Below are positions 9,517-18,428 of a stretch of DNA of 64,000 bases, in pieces. Each line of letters begins with the position of its first letter. The first letter of the stretch is position 1. Position numbers and translations under genes: made by a program. The DNA is from Aquabacterium sp. GTDB taxonomy: Bacteria > Pseudomonadota > Gammaproteobacteria > Burkholderiales > Burkholderiaceae_C. The stretch covers positions 40,874-104,873 of the forward strand of contig NZ_JAUSAR010000137.1 in assembly GCF_030652515.1 (NCBI RefSeq), read 5' to 3'. Below the pieces are notes generated by a model. The model was given only the letters and a program-made list of their open reading frames with translations. It ran no database searches and was not told where the DNA came from.

Positions 9517-10596
9517 ATGGATGACAACAAGAGCAAGGCACTCGCGGCGGCACTGAGCCAGATCGAAAAACAGTTCGGCAAGGGCTCCATCATGCGCCTA
9601 GCCGAGGGCGAAGCAATCAAGGATGTCGAGGTTGTCTCCACCGGTTCGCTGGGTCTGGACATCGCATTGGGCGTCGGCGGTTTGCCGCGCGGCCGCGTGA
9701 TCGAAATCTACGGCCCGGAATCTTCCGGCAAAACCACACTTACCCTGCAAGTCATCGCCGAGATGCAAAAACTCGGCGGCACCGCTGCCTTTATCGACGC
9801 GGAACACGCGCTTGATCCGCAGTACGCGCAAAAGCTGGGCGTCAGGGTGGAAGACCTGCTCATTTCGCAGCCGGACAACGGTGAGCAGGCGCTGGAAATC
9901 GTCGATATGCTGGTGCGCTCCGGCTCCGTCGATATCGTGGTGGTGGACTCAGTTGCCGCCCTTACCCCGAAGGCCGAAATCGAAGGCGAAATGGGCGACG
10001 CACAAATGGGCCTGCATGCGCGCCTGATGTCGCAAGCCCTGCGCAAGCTTACGGCCAACATCAACCGCTCCAACACCATGGTCATCTTCATCAACCAGAT
10101 CCGCATGAAGATCGGCGTGATGTTCGGCAACCCCGAAACCACCACCGGCGGCAACGCGCTCAAGTTTTATGCCTCGGTGCGCATGGACATCCGCCGTACC
10201 GGCGCGATCAAAAAGGGCGACGAAGTCATCGGCAACGAAACCCGCGTCAAAGTGGTCAAGAACAAGGTTGCGCCCCCGTTCCGCGAAGCCAACTTCGATA
10301 TTTTGTACGGGGAAGGCATCTCGCGCGAAGGCGAAATCGTCGAACTGGGCGTGCTGCACAAGCTGGTCGAAAAATCCGGTGCCTGGTATGCCTACAAGGG
10401 CGAAAAAATCGGCCAAGGCAAGGACAACGCGCGTGAATTCCTGAAGAGCCATCCGGACATCGCCGCCGAGATCGAAAACAGCATACGTGAAGCCGTCGGC
10501 GTGGCGAAACTGGAGGTCGCTGAAAAAGCAACGGCGAAAGGAAGCGAAAAATCCAGTGCCAAAGCAGGTTCGAAAGCCGTTGAGGAACAAGCCTGA
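9517..10596 (+). CDS. recA: recombinase RecA
   Basis: RecA promotes homologous strand exchange and LexA autocleavage. It has 359 residues. The Walker A motif GPESSGKT spans residues 66-73, and the L2-region residues [12 protein letters not shown] are conserved. The C-terminus is a Lys/Ala/Glu-rich tail. The ATG at 9517 is chosen over upstream in-frame starts because AAAGGGGA lies just before it and the N-terminus MDDNKSKAL is standard. The recX frame starts within its last codons. Confidence 0.98.
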   Translation: MDDNKSKALAAALSQIEKQFGKGSIMRLAEGEAIKDVEVVSTGSLGLDIALGVGGLPRGRVIEIYGPESSGKTTLTLQVIAEMQKLGGTAAFIDAEHALDPQYAQKLGVRVEDLLISQPDNGEQALEIVDMLVRSGSVDIVVVDSVAALTPKAEIEGEMGDAQMGLHARLMSQALRKLTANINRSNTMVIFINQIRMKIGVMFGNPETTTGGNALKFYASVRMDIRRTGAIKKGDEVIGNETRVKVVKNKVAPPFREANFDILYGEGISREGEIVELGVLHKLVEKSGAWYAYKGEKIGQGKDNAREFLKSHPDIAAEIENSIREAVGVAKLEVAEKATAKGSEKSSAKAGSKAVEEQA

Positions 10597-11044
10597 ATTA
10601 AGCCTGCGTGTCCGCGCCATGCGCTATCTGGCGCGGCGCGAACATAGCCGGGCCGAACTGCACAGCAAGCTGCTGCCGCATGTGCAGGAGGGCGAAGACC
10701 TCGATGCGGTGCTGGACGAACTGGAAAAACGCAACTGGCTGTCCGATGCACGTGCCACCACGCAATGGGTGGACGCCAAGCGCGGCCGCTTCGGCACCCA
10801 GCGCATCGCCCACGAGCTCCGTCAAAAAGGCATTCCCGAGAACCTGATTTCCGATGCCTTGCCGCAACTGAAAGAAACAGAACTGGAATCGGCAAGCCAA
10901 GTGTGGCAAAGGAAGTTCGGTATCCAGCCTCAGGACTCCAAAGAAAAAGCCAAACAAATACGCTTTCTGCAGTCGCGCGGGTTTTCCATGGATGTGATTT
11001 TCAAGTTGTTGCGCGCGGCGGAATCGGGCGACGATGGGCCATGA
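10556..11044 (+). CDS. recX: regulatory protein RecX
   Basis: RecX binds RecA filaments and limits their activity. The protein consists of three-helix RecX repeats: [19 protein letters not shown], the [24 protein letters not shown] unit with [16 protein letters not shown], and a last unit with [13 protein letters not shown]. The start is uncertain: GTG 10556 (162 residues, overlapping the recA end by 41 bases) or ATG 10619, which would trim the N-terminal basic stretch. Overlap with recA implies co-expression. Confidence 0.9.
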   Translation: MPKQVRKPLRNKPELSLRVRAMRYLARREHSRAELHSKLLPHVQEGEDLDAVLDELEKRNWLSDARATTQWVDAKRGRFGTQRIAHELRQKGIPENLISDALPQLKETELESASQVWQRKFGIQPQDSKEKAKQIRFLQSRGFSMDVIFKLLRAAESGDDGP

Positions 11045-11166
11045 GTGCGCGTGGCTGAAACAACAATTTTTCGTGTGATGGTGTTTGCCTAGGATGTCGG
11101 GGGCGCGGCGTTCGGGAAAGGAATATGCTTTGCATGGCGCACGCCATTGCGCCTCATACTGACGAG

Positions 11167-11490
11167 CTATTCCGGTTCCGACGGAAGCGTGTCTATTTCA
11201 CGGTAAGTATTCAGGGCTTGCTGTACATAGAGGGGAATGATTCCCGGATTTTTGGCTGGCTCCATATGCCGTGCGGGATGTGCTGAAACCTGGTTGCCCG
11301 CAGCTTTCAGGGTGTTCTGCGCGCGCGCGATAACAATATTGAGCAGATTTTTATCGCTCAAGTCTATCTTCAGTTGTTTTGCGAGTCGTGCCACCGCCTG
11401 TTGAGTGAGCGACAGGGCCAATGAGGCTGGTTCGTCTCCGGGCTGCGCCCCTGCATTGCCTTCATGCAGGTTGCGTGGGAGGTCGGTCAT
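11167..11490 (-). CDS. hypothetical protein, 107 residues
   Basis: I do not recognise the family. The predicted protein is soluble and mostly helical (SLALSLTQQAVARLAKQL, NLLNIVIARAQNTLKAAG), with a polar N-terminus and no signal peptide or membrane segment. Its start overlaps the end of the Gly-rich gene at 11487-11888 by 4 bases, so the two are probably co-translated. The pair lies opposite to the surrounding recX and alaS genes, which are adjacent in many proteobacteria. Confidence 0.6.
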   Translation of the reverse strand: MTDLPRNLHEGNAGAQPGDEPASLALSLTQQAVARLAKQLKIDLSDKNLLNIVIARAQNTLKAAGNQVSAHPARHMEPAKNPGIIPLYVQQALNTYREIDTLPSEPE

Positions 11491-11888
11491 TTTTTCTCCG
11501 ACTCATGCAATAGCAGCAGGGCCAGCAACAATGCTGCGATCGAATCATCGAACTTGTTCCAGCCCAGTAGATTCTGCAATGTGGCAATGGAAATTTTATC
11601 CGGGAAATTTGCGGTTATGGACGTACCGTTGACTGCGTCGGCTCCGGTCAGGAGGACCACGCTCGCAGGCTTTGCATTCGTGATGTCCGCAGCCAGCGCC
11701 GCCTTGGAAGCATCGGAAATGTTTACCGTGATGCCGGATGGCGATTGGGGAGCTGCAACTCCCGCCGATGGCGCTACGGCACCTGCGCCGGCCACACCGC
11801 CTATTGCTGCGCCGCCAGCCACGCCGCCAATGCCCGCCATGCCGCCTATCATGCCAGCGCCGCCAATACCGCCTACCATTCCATTCAT
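11487..11888 (-). CDS. glycine-rich hypothetical protein, 133 residues
   Basis: The N-terminal 40 residues are almost only Gly, Met, Ile, Ala and Val in GGxGG / GxxxG spacing (MVGGIGGAGMIGGMAGIGG), a glycine-zipper-like pattern. A middle part (SGITVNISDASKAALAADI) is ordinary, and the C-terminus ends with a hydrophobic Leu/Ala helix (SIAALLLALLLLHES). No cleavable signal is evident. Glycine-zipper segments occur in membrane-inserting and in secreted harpin-like proteins, but I cannot place this one. It is the first gene of a two-gene unit, with a weakly purine-rich sequence (gaaaggag) before the ATG. Confidence 0.6.
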   Translation of the reverse strand: MNGMVGGIGGAGMIGGMAGIGGVAGGAAIGGVAGAGAVAPSAGVAAPQSPSGITVNISDASKAALAADITNAKPASVVLLTGADAVNGTSITANFPDKISIATLQNLLGWNKFDDSIAALLLALLLLHESEKK

Positions 11889-12032
11889 GATATGGCTCCT
11901 TTCAGGGGTTGAATGTCTGTGCGGGTTTCCACGCCGCTATCCGGTACATCTCTCCGGACGGCGGCAAGACGATATTCGTTAAACGCTTGCCGGGTCTATG
12001 CGATCCCGGCAGATCGCCGCGCAACGCTATCG

Positions 12033-12088
12033 AGGGGTTGACGTCATCATCGCGAAACGGCCATTTTGGAGCAATACCGTCAACCCTT
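12033..12088. repeat. inverted repeat, 11-bp arms
   Basis: AGGGGTTGACG (12033-12043) pairs with CGTCAACCCTT (12078-12088) with one mismatch, enclosing 34 bases. It has no T-run after it, so it is not a simple terminator. It may be an operator-like or repeat-derived element; function unknown. Confidence 0.5.
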
Positions 12089-12184
12089 CATGTTGGCGTT
12101 CCCCGTTCGTGTAGAAGACGCTTGTATGTGAGTGATAAGGTGAGGAAAATTTGTAGTACTGCGCGTCAGGTGGATTATTGAGCA

Positions 12185-12283
12185 AGCGTGCAATAAACGT
12201 AGTGCATTGCACCGGATGTTATGTGGAAAATGGTGCAATGCCGTTTGCCCTTCGTCAGGTTCAGGAGAGCGTTATTGCACGCT
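12185..12283. repeat. nested palindromic intergenic repeat
   Basis: Outer arms AGCGTGCAATAA (12185-12196) and TTATTGCACGCT (12272-12283) are perfect 12-bp inverted copies. Inside are perfect 10-bp arms GCATTGCACC (12204-12213) and GGTGCAATGC (12232-12241). The GTGCAATAA/GCATTGCACC wording recalls short dispersed palindromic repeats common in Proteobacteria. It lies about 125 bases before alaS. Confidence 0.7.
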
Positions 12284-12408
12284 ACATAAGCAGCTTCCCG
12301 GGCGGCCAGTTCTGGTTGCTCTCCCCAAGCGGCTAAAATCCTCCCCATGGTATGATGCGCGCCTTGTCCAGCTTGGCTGGAATGTGACTATTGAGTTCAG
12401 GGTGCATC

Positions 12409-15030
12409 ATGAAAAGCAGTGAAATCCGTCAGAAATTCCTCGATTATTTCGCCTCCAAAGGCCACACGATAGTCGCCTCCAGTTCGTTGGTGCCGCATGA
12501 AGACCCTACGCTGTTGTTCACCAACGCGGGCATGAACCAGTTCAAGGATGTTTTTCTCGGTTTCGACAAACGCCCCTATACCCGCGCCACGACCTCGCAG
12601 AAATGTGTGCGCGCCGGCGGCAAGCACAACGACCTGGAAAACGTAGGCTACACCGCGCGCCACCACACTTTCTTCGAGATGCTTGGCAACTTCAGCTTTG
12701 GCGACTACTTCAAGCGCGATGCGATCAAGTACGCCTGGGAACTGCTTACCGAAGTATTCAAGCTGCCCAAGGATAAGCTCTATGTCACCGTGTATGCCGA
12801 GGACGACGAGGCGTACGACATTTGGACCAAGGAAGTCGGCCTGTCGGCAGACCGCGTGATCCGTATCGGCGACAACAAGGGGGCGCGCTATGCATCCGAC
12901 AACTTCTGGATGATGGGCGACACCGGCCCCTGCGGTCCCTGCACCGAAATTTTCTACGACCACGGCGCGCACATTCCCGGCGGTCTGCCCGGCACGCCCG
13001 AGGAAGACGGCGATCGTTACATCGAAATCTGGAACAACGTGTTCATGCAATTCAACCGCGACGAAGCGGGCGTGATGCATCCGTTGCCCAAGCCCTCGGT
13101 GGACACCGGCATGGGACTGGAGCGCATCTCGGCAGTGTTGCAGCATGTTCATGCTAACTACGAGATCGACCTGTTCCAGGCGTTGATCAAGGCGGCCGCG
13201 CGCGAGACCAAGCAAAGCAACCTCGACCAGCCGTCTTTGCGCGTGCTGGCCGACCACATCCGTGCCTGCTCCTTCCTGATCGCCGACGGCGTCATTCCGG
13301 GCAACGAAGGCCGCGGCTACGTGCTGCGCCGCATCATCCGCCGCGCGATCCGCCACGGGTACAAGCTGGGGGCGCGCGATGCGTTCTTCTACAAGATGGT
13401 GCCCGATCTGGTGGAGCAGATGGGTGTTGCGTATCCAGAGCTGGTCGCGGAACAAGCGCGCGTGAAGGGCATTCTCAAGCTGGAAGAAGAACGTTTCTTT
13501 GCGACAATCGAACACGGCATGGCGATCCTCGAAACCGAACTGGCCGAAATGGACAAGGCGGGCAATAAGGTATTCAACGGCGAGACCGCCTTCAAACTGC
13601 ACGACACCTACGGTTTCCCGCTCGACTTGACCGCCGACATCTGCCGCGAGCGCGGTGTGAAGGTGGACGATGCTGCCTTCAATGCGGCCATGGCTCGGCA
13701 AAAGGAGCAGGCGCGTGCAGCGGGCAAGTTTAAAATGGCCGCGAACCTCGAATATTCCGGCCCGGCAACGACTTTTCACGGTTACGACACACTGGACCAC
13801 AAAGGCAACGTCCTCGCCTTGTACAAGGACGGCGTTGAGGTGAACGAACTGGTCGAAGGCGACATGGGCGTGGTGGTGCTGGATGACACCCCGTTCTATG
13901 CCGAATCCGGCGGCCAGGTCGGCGACTGCGGCGAGTTGCGCAGCGTGCATGGCATATTCGCTGTGGAAGACACGCAGAAGATACAAGCTACCGTGTTCGG
14001 GCATCACGGTGTGGTGAAAACCGGCAAGCTGACGGTGGGCAACGGCGTCACGGCGAAAGTGGATGTCGCGGCACGCAGCCGCACTGTGCGCAATCACTCG
14101 GCCACGCACCTGATGCACAAGGCCTTGCGCGAGGTGCTGGGTACGCATGTGCAGCAGAAAGGTTCGCAAGTCGACCCCGACAAGACGCGCTTCGACTTCG
14201 TGCATACGCAACCGATGAGCGATGCCGAAATCCGCAAAGTGGAAGCGATTGTAAATGCCGAGATTCTGGCCAATGCGGAATGCCAGTCGCGCGTGATGGC
14301 GATTGACGATGCGCAGAAGACCGGCGCGATGATGTTGTTCGGCGAGAAATACGGCGATGTGGTGCGCGTACTGAATATTGGCTCGTCCATCGAGTTGTGC
14401 GGCGGTACGCACGTGAAGCGCACCGGCGACATCGGCCTGTTCAAGATCGTGGCCGAAAGCGGCGTCGCCGCAGGCGTGCGCCGCGTGGAAGCGGTGACGG
14501 GCGAAGGTGCGCTGGCACTGGTTCAGGCGCAGGAACAGCAGTTGCAGCAAGTCGCCGATGCCGTCAAGGCGCAACCGCAGGAGGCTGCCGCGCGCATTGC
14601 ACAGATCATGGATAACGTGAAGTCGCTGGAAAAGGAATTGGCGGCTTTGAAGTCCAAACTCGCATCCTCGCAGGGCGACGAGCTGCTGGCGCAAGCGCAG
14701 GACATCAACGGCGTGAAAGTGCTGGCCGCCAAGCTGGATGGCGCGGATGCAGCAGTGTTGCGCGAGACCATGGATAAGCTGAAAGATAAACTGAAATCTG
14801 CCGTGATTCTGCTGGCGGCGGTGGGTGACGGCAAGGTGAGCCTGATCGCGGGCGTGACGGCGGACGCCACAGCCAAAGTCAAAGCGGGCGAACTGGTGAA
14901 CTTCGTCGCGCAACAGGTCGGCGGCAAAGGCGGCGGACGCCCCGACATGGCGCAAGCCGGCGGCACCCAGCCGGAACACTTACCCGCAGCTTTGGCCTCC
15001 GTTGCAGCTTGGGCGAAGTCCAAACTCTAG
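12409..15030 (+). CDS. alaS: alanyl-tRNA synthetase
   Basis: It charges tRNA-Ala and edits mischarged Ser/Gly. The protein has 873 residues, close to E. coli AlaS (876). The class II catalytic core is at the N-terminus ([23 protein letters not shown] region). The editing domain carries the zinc ligands HSATHLMH and [11 protein letters not shown]. The C-terminal oligomerisation region contains the [15 protein letters not shown] signature. The ATG at 12409 gives the standard [14 protein letters not shown] start. Confidence 0.98.
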   Translation: MKSSEIRQKFLDYFASKGHTIVASSSLVPHEDPTLLFTNAGMNQFKDVFLGFDKRPYTRATTSQKCVRAGGKHNDLENVGYTARHHTFFEMLGNFSFGDYFKRDAIKYAWELLTEVFKLPKDKLYVTVYAEDDEAYDIWTKEVGLSADRVIRIGDNKGARYASDNFWMMGDTGPCGPCTEIFYDHGAHIPGGLPGTPEEDGDRYIEIWNNVFMQFNRDEAGVMHPLPKPSVDTGMGLERISAVLQHVHANYEIDLFQALIKAAARETKQSNLDQPSLRVLADHIRACSFLIADGVIPGNEGRGYVLRRIIRRAIRHGYKLGARDAFFYKMVPDLVEQMGVAYPELVAEQARVKGILKLEEERFFATIEHGMAILETELAEMDKAGNKVFNGETAFKLHDTYGFPLDLTADICRERGVKVDDAAFNAAMARQKEQARAAGKFKMAANLEYSGPATTFHGYDTLDHKGNVLALYKDGVEVNELVEGDMGVVVLDDTPFYAESGGQVGDCGELRSVHGIFAVEDTQKIQATVFGHHGVVKTGKLTVGNGVTAKVDVAARSRTVRNHSATHLMHKALREVLGTHVQQKGSQVDPDKTRFDFVHTQPMSDAEIRKVEAIVNAEILANAECQSRVMAIDDAQKTGAMMLFGEKYGDVVRVLNIGSSIELCGGTHVKRTGDIGLFKIVAESGVAAGVRRVEAVTGEGALALVQAQEQQLQQVADAVKAQPQEAAARIAQIMDNVKSLEKELAALKSKLASSQGDELLAQAQDINGVKVLAAKLDGADAAVLRETMDKLKDKLKSAVILLAAVGDGKVSLIAGVTADATAKVKAGELVNFVAQQVGGKGGGRPDMAQAGGTQPEHLPAALASVAAWAKSKL

Positions 15031-15142
15031 ATAAAATACCGGCCAATGCGCGGGGCGCGAGTGTCGCGTGCGGAACGGTATGGCATAAGAATAAGGTGTG
15101 GGCCGCGCGTAGCGGTTACACTACGACGATTCCCGATCATTT

Positions 15143-15634
15143 ATGGGTTGGTTGGCAATGCTGAGACAAGAGAACGAGACAATACTGTTGGTCGAAGACG
15201 GTGAGGCCGAGGTGCTGCTGATACGGCAGGCGGTTGCGAGCTGCCCGGAAGAATTGCATCTGGCTGTGGCAAACGATGCGGGCGAGGCGCTGGAATGGCT
15301 GTCCGATACTGTGGAGCGCGGTTATTCGATGCCGCGCATGATTTTGCTCGATCTGAAACTTCCCAAGCTGGCCGGTCTGGCCGTCCTGCGCACCTTGCGC
15401 ATGGAAGCGCGCATGCAGGATGTGCCCATCGTGGTCTACTCCGAACAGCATGAATCCCCGGATGTGGTGTTGAGCTACCAGTTGGGTGCCAACAGCTTCG
15501 TCAAAAAACCGGCCAACTTGGCCGAATTCACCCAACTCTTGCGTGAGCTGGCCGACCTCGGCTGGCTGAGCGGTCAGGGGCTGCAGAATTCCCGCCCGCG
15601 CGCGGCTGTCGACAGGCGCGCCACTCCCCGCTAA
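15143..15634 (+). CDS. single-domain response regulator (Rcp1-like)
   Basis: The 163-residue protein is a CheY-like receiver without an output domain. Acidic pocket residues are Glu18 and Asp19 (LLVEDGEAE), the phospho-acceptor is Asp70 (MILLDLKLPK), the switch Ser is at 100, and the conserved Lys is at 121 (SFVKKPANL). The long alpha-1 to beta-2 segment and LPKLAG spacing match receivers paired with bacteriophytochrome-type kinases. No kinase is adjacent, so its partner is unknown. The start may be ATG 15143 or ATG 15158. It converges on the phosphomannomutase gene 12 bases away. Confidence 0.88.
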   Translation: MGWLAMLRQENETILLVEDGEAEVLLIRQAVASCPEELHLAVANDAGEALEWLSDTVERGYSMPRMILLDLKLPKLAGLAVLRTLRMEARMQDVPIVVYSEQHESPDVVLSYQLGANSFVKKPANLAEFTQLLRELADLGWLSGQGLQNSRPRAAVDRRATPR

Positions 15635-15646
15635 GGCTGGCGCGGT

Positions 15647-17023
15647 CTAGAACGGCAGCGATAAATCCGGTGCCGCCGACAACAAGATACGGCGGAAATC
15701 ATTCTGGATGCGGCGCAGGGCCGCAGCGTCATCAGCCTCGAAGCGCAACACAATCACTGGCGTGGTATTGGAAGGACGCATCAGGCCGAAGCCGTCGGCA
15801 TATTCCACACGCAGTCCGTCGATGGTGATGATGTCTTTGGCGTCGGTAAAGCGGGCTTCCTTTTGCAGGCGTGCGATCAGCGTATGGTTTACGCCTTCCG
15901 CCGTATGGATGTGCAACTCCGGCGTGCATACCGCATCCGGCAGGGCATTCAACGTGGCGCTCGCATCGGCAACCTTGCTCAATATCTCCAGCAGCCGCGC
16001 TCCGGCATAAAGTCCGTCGTCGAAACCGTACCAGCGTTCTTTGAAGAACACATGGCCGCTCATTTCGCCGGCCAGCAGGGCGCCGGTCTCGCGCATCTTT
16101 GCTTTCACCAGCGAATGTCCGGTCTTCCACAGCGTGGGCTTGCCGCCGTGTTCGCGTATCCACGGAAACAGGTTGCGCGTGGACTTCACGTCGAAAATGA
16201 TTTCGGCACCCGCGTTGCGGCTCAGCACGTCGGCGGCGAACAGCATCAGTTGGCGATCCGGGAAGATGATCTTGCCGTCCTTGGTGACCACGCCCAGCCG
16301 GTCGCCGTCGCCGTCGAAAGCCAGGCCCAGTTCACAGTCGTTGGCTTTCAAAGCGGCAATCAGGTCGACCAGATTGTGCGGGTCGGACGGGTCGGGATGG
16401 TGGTTGGGGAAATTGCCGTCCACGTCGCAGAACATTTCCGTGACCGTGCAGCCGATGCCGCGATACAGCGTGGCGGCGAAATCTCCGGCCACGCCGTTGC
16501 CGCAATCCACGGTGATGTTGAGCGGGCGCGCCAACTTGATGTCGCCGATGATGCGCGCCAGGTATTCCGGCGCGATGTCGTATTGCGAGTAGCTGCCGTT
16601 GCCGTGCGCGAGGTCGTTGGTTTCGATGCGGGTGCGCAGCTTCTGGATGGTTTCGCCGGACAGGGTTTCGCCTGCCAGTACCATCTTCAGCCCGTTGTAA
16701 TCGGGCGGGTTGTGGCTGCCGGTGATCATCACCGCGCAATCGGTCTTGAGCTGGAAAGCGGCGAAGTAGGTCATCGGCGTGGCGACCATGCCGACGTCGA
16801 TCACGTTGATGCCGCTCTTCTGGATGCCGCGCGCCAGGGCTTTGGCGAACCCGGGGCCGGACAAGCGGCCGTCGCGGCCGATGGCGATGCCGGTCTGTTT
16901 GCGCGCGACCGCTTCGGAGCCGATGGCATGACCGATGGCTTCCACGATTTCATCTGTTAGCGACTTGCCGACGATGCCGCGTATGTCATACGCCTTGAAG
17001 ATTTCTTTGGGAACGCTGGCCAT
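15647..17023 (-). CDS. algC: phosphomannomutase / phosphoglucomutase
   Basis: This alpha-D-phosphohexomutase interconverts hexose 1- and 6-phosphates to supply GDP-mannose or UDP-glucose for surface polysaccharides. It has 458 residues. The catalytic serine is Ser103 in TGSHNPPDYNG, the Mg2+ loop is DGDGDRLG near residue 237, and the sugar-binding GEMSGHVFF and phosphate-binding RPSNTTP motifs are present. The start MASVPKEIFKAYDIRG is at 17023; the longer open frame to 17767 is antisense to waaF in another frame. It follows waaF directly, which fits an LPS/exopolysaccharide role. manB is an alternative name. Confidence 0.93.
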   Translation of the reverse strand: MASVPKEIFKAYDIRGIVGKSLTDEIVEAIGHAIGSEAVARKQTGIAIGRDGRLSGPGFAKALARGIQKSGINVIDVGMVATPMTYFAAFQLKTDCAVMITGSHNPPDYNGLKMVLAGETLSGETIQKLRTRIETNDLAHGNGSYSQYDIAPEYLARIIGDIKLARPLNITVDCGNGVAGDFAATLYRGIGCTVTEMFCDVDGNFPNHHPDPSDPHNLVDLIAALKANDCELGLAFDGDGDRLGVVTKDGKIIFPDRQLMLFAADVLSRNAGAEIIFDVKSTRNLFPWIREHGGKPTLWKTGHSLVKAKMRETGALLAGEMSGHVFFKERWYGFDDGLYAGARLLEILSKVADASATLNALPDAVCTPELHIHTAEGVNHTLIARLQKEARFTDAKDIITIDGLRVEYADGFGLMRPSNTTPVIVLRFEADDAAALRRIQNDFRRILLSAAPDLSLPF

Positions 17024-17106
17024 GACTATTCTTTCTTTTGCAGGGTGATGTGTCGGGCGACTTCTTTCGGGGGAATCTTGATCATGCAGTTGAAATGGCC
17101 CAGCGG

Positions 17107-18039
17107 TCACTCGCGCTTGAAGCAGGGGCTGCACGGCAGGTCGAGTTTGAGCACCTGCGCCTGTGCCGACAGGGGCGGTGTGAACTGCGGGCTGCTGGAG
17201 CCGAAGATCGCCAGTAGCGGGCGGTCCAGCGCGGCGGCAATGTGCATCAGGCCGGAGTCGTTGCTGACCACCAGGTCGGCGCAGGAAATCAGCGCGACCG
17301 CTTCGGCAATGTCGGTTACGCCGCACAGGTTGCGGCAGGGTTCGTTGCCCAGCGCGATGATGGTGTCGGCAATATCCTTGTCCTTGGGCGAGCCGATCAG
17401 CCAGATTGCATAGCCGTGGGCGCGCAGATACTGGGCCAATTCGGCGTAATACTGGGGCGGCCAGCGCTTGGCCGGGCCGTATTCCGCGCCGGGGCAGAAC
17501 ACTGCAACGGGTTTGTCGCGGTACAGGCCGAATTTTTCCAGGGCCTGCTGGCGCTGCGCGTCGCTCACCTGCAGGTGCGGATTGGCCAGCGGACGCGGAA
17601 TCTCGGCTTGCGGGGCTTCGGCAAGCTGGGCGAAGCGCTCCACCATCAGCGGCAGCGCTTTCTTGTTCAGTTTGCGCGCGTCGTTGAGCAGGCCGTAACG
17701 CATTTCGCCCACGAAACCGGTACGCACCGGGATGTCGGCAAAGAAGGGCACCAGCGCGGATTTCCACGAGTTGGGCAGCACGATGGCCTTGTCGTATTGT
17801 TTGTCACGCAATTGGGCGCCGAGCGAACGCCGGGCGGACCAGTTGAAATCACCGTGCGGAAAGGGGTTGACGATGACGTCGTGGACTTCCGGCATCAGCC
17901 GCAGCAGCTTCTCCGTCCAGGGCGGAGCCAGCACATCGAGACGCACACCCGTATGTCGTTGTTGCAGACGTTGCAGCATGGGCTGCATCAGCACGCAGTC
18001 GCCCACCCAGCTCGGTGCGATGATGAGGATGTTTTTCAC
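17107..18039 (-). CDS. waaF: lipopolysaccharide heptosyltransferase II, ended early by UGA
   Basis: WaaF adds the second heptose to the LPS inner core. The GT-B glycosyltransferase family 9 protein starts at GTG 18039 (VKNILIIAPSWVGDCVLMQP) and reads 310 residues, with FCPGAEYGPAKRWP and VSNDSGLMHIAAAL as nucleotide-sugar motifs. It stops at TGA (17107-17109) after CSPCFKRE. The same frame then continues for 26 sense codons (PLGHFNCMIKIPPKEVA...) to TAG at 17026-17028, 2 bases before the phosphomannomutase ATG. WaaF proteins normally have Cys after CFKRE, so TGA replaces a probable TGC. The restored length would be 337 residues, the family norm. Confidence 0.9.
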   Translation of the reverse strand: MKNILIIAPSWVGDCVLMQPMLQRLQQRHTGVRLDVLAPPWTEKLLRLMPEVHDVIVNPFPHGDFNWSARRSLGAQLRDKQYDKAIVLPNSWKSALVPFFADIPVRTGFVGEMRYGLLNDARKLNKKALPLMVERFAQLAEAPQAEIPRPLANPHLQVSDAQRQQALEKFGLYRDKPVAVFCPGAEYGPAKRWPPQYYAELAQYLRAHGYAIWLIGSPKDKDIADTIIALGNEPCRNLCGVTDIAEAVALISCADLVVSNDSGLMHIAAALDRPLLAIFGSSSPQFTPPLSAQAQVLKLDLPCSPCFKRE

Positions 18040-18070
18040 TTGGTGTCGGGCGGAGGAAGAAAACTGCGCT

Positions 18071-18259
18071 TCAATGATGTCCCTTGGGCAATTCGCCCTT
18101 GAACTTGTACAGCGTGCCGCAATACGGGCAGCGCGCCTCGCCCAGCTTGTCCACCGGTATGGCAACGCGCGGGTGCGCACTCCACAGGCTGACTGCCGGG
18201 GTCGGGCAGTACAGGGGCAAGGCTTCTGCGGTGACTTCGACGTAACTATCGTTCGACAT
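18071..18259 (-). CDS. small zinc-finger (CHCC-type) protein
   Basis: The 62-residue protein matches the zf-CHCC family related to the mitochondrial complex I subunit NDUFS6: a first Cys in LPLYCPTP, a His in SAHPRV, and a CPYC pair in RCPYCGTLYKF. These would bind one zinc. The start MSNDSYVEV (18259) is chosen because the upstream extension runs into a repeat element. In related bacteria it lies between ilvE and waaF, as here. Its cellular role is not established. Confidence 0.85.
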   Translation of the reverse strand: MSNDSYVEVTAEALPLYCPTPAVSLWSAHPRVAIPVDKLGEARCPYCGTLYKFKGELPKGHH

Positions 18260-18279
18260 ATTTTTCCCCCGGGTTTTAC

Positions 18280-18420
18280 GGCCACCTCTAATATTCCAAA
18301 TTTCGTCGCAATACTGCGTTGCTCTCAAAAAATTACTCCTTACATATCACACATATGCCGCGTCGTAATTTTTTGCTCGCGCCTTGTCTTGCTTAGAACT
18401 TTGAATTATTAGAGGCGGCC
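18280..18420. repeat. MITE-like element with terminal inverted repeats
   Basis: A 141-bp unit lies between ilvE and the zinc-finger gene. Its ends are imperfect 25-bp inverted copies: GGCCACCTCTAATATTCC at the left and the complement of GAATTATTAGAGGCGGCC at the right. The interior has a second palindromic pair (AAAAAATTAC / GTAATTTTTT) and no coding capacity. Short size, terminal repeats and intergenic position fit a miniature inverted-repeat element; no clear target-site duplication is seen. Confidence 0.7.
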
Positions 18421-18428
18421 TTGCGTTG

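Larger units (their letters stand above)
11889..12408. other. gene-free stretch with inverted repeats before alaS
   Basis: No convincing gene is present in these 520 bases; short open frames lack family features. It contains an inverted repeat at 12033-12043 / 12078-12088 and a nested palindromic element at 12185-12283. The alaS promoter presumably lies in 12300-12400, where TATGAT occurs at about 12351-12356 without a clear -35 box. Confidence 0.55.

Noticed and set aside
12397..14979. A long open frame on the - strand opposite alaS
   Set aside because: It is a mirror frame of a GC-rich gene, rich in His, Arg and Ala, with no domain; alaS on the + strand is unmistakable.
15647..17767. A 706-codon open frame suggesting a fusion protein upstream of phosphomannomutase
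   Set aside because: The part above 17023 is antisense-frame or shifted sequence over waaF, while the family start MASVPKEIF and the waaF end at 17026 fit two separate genes.
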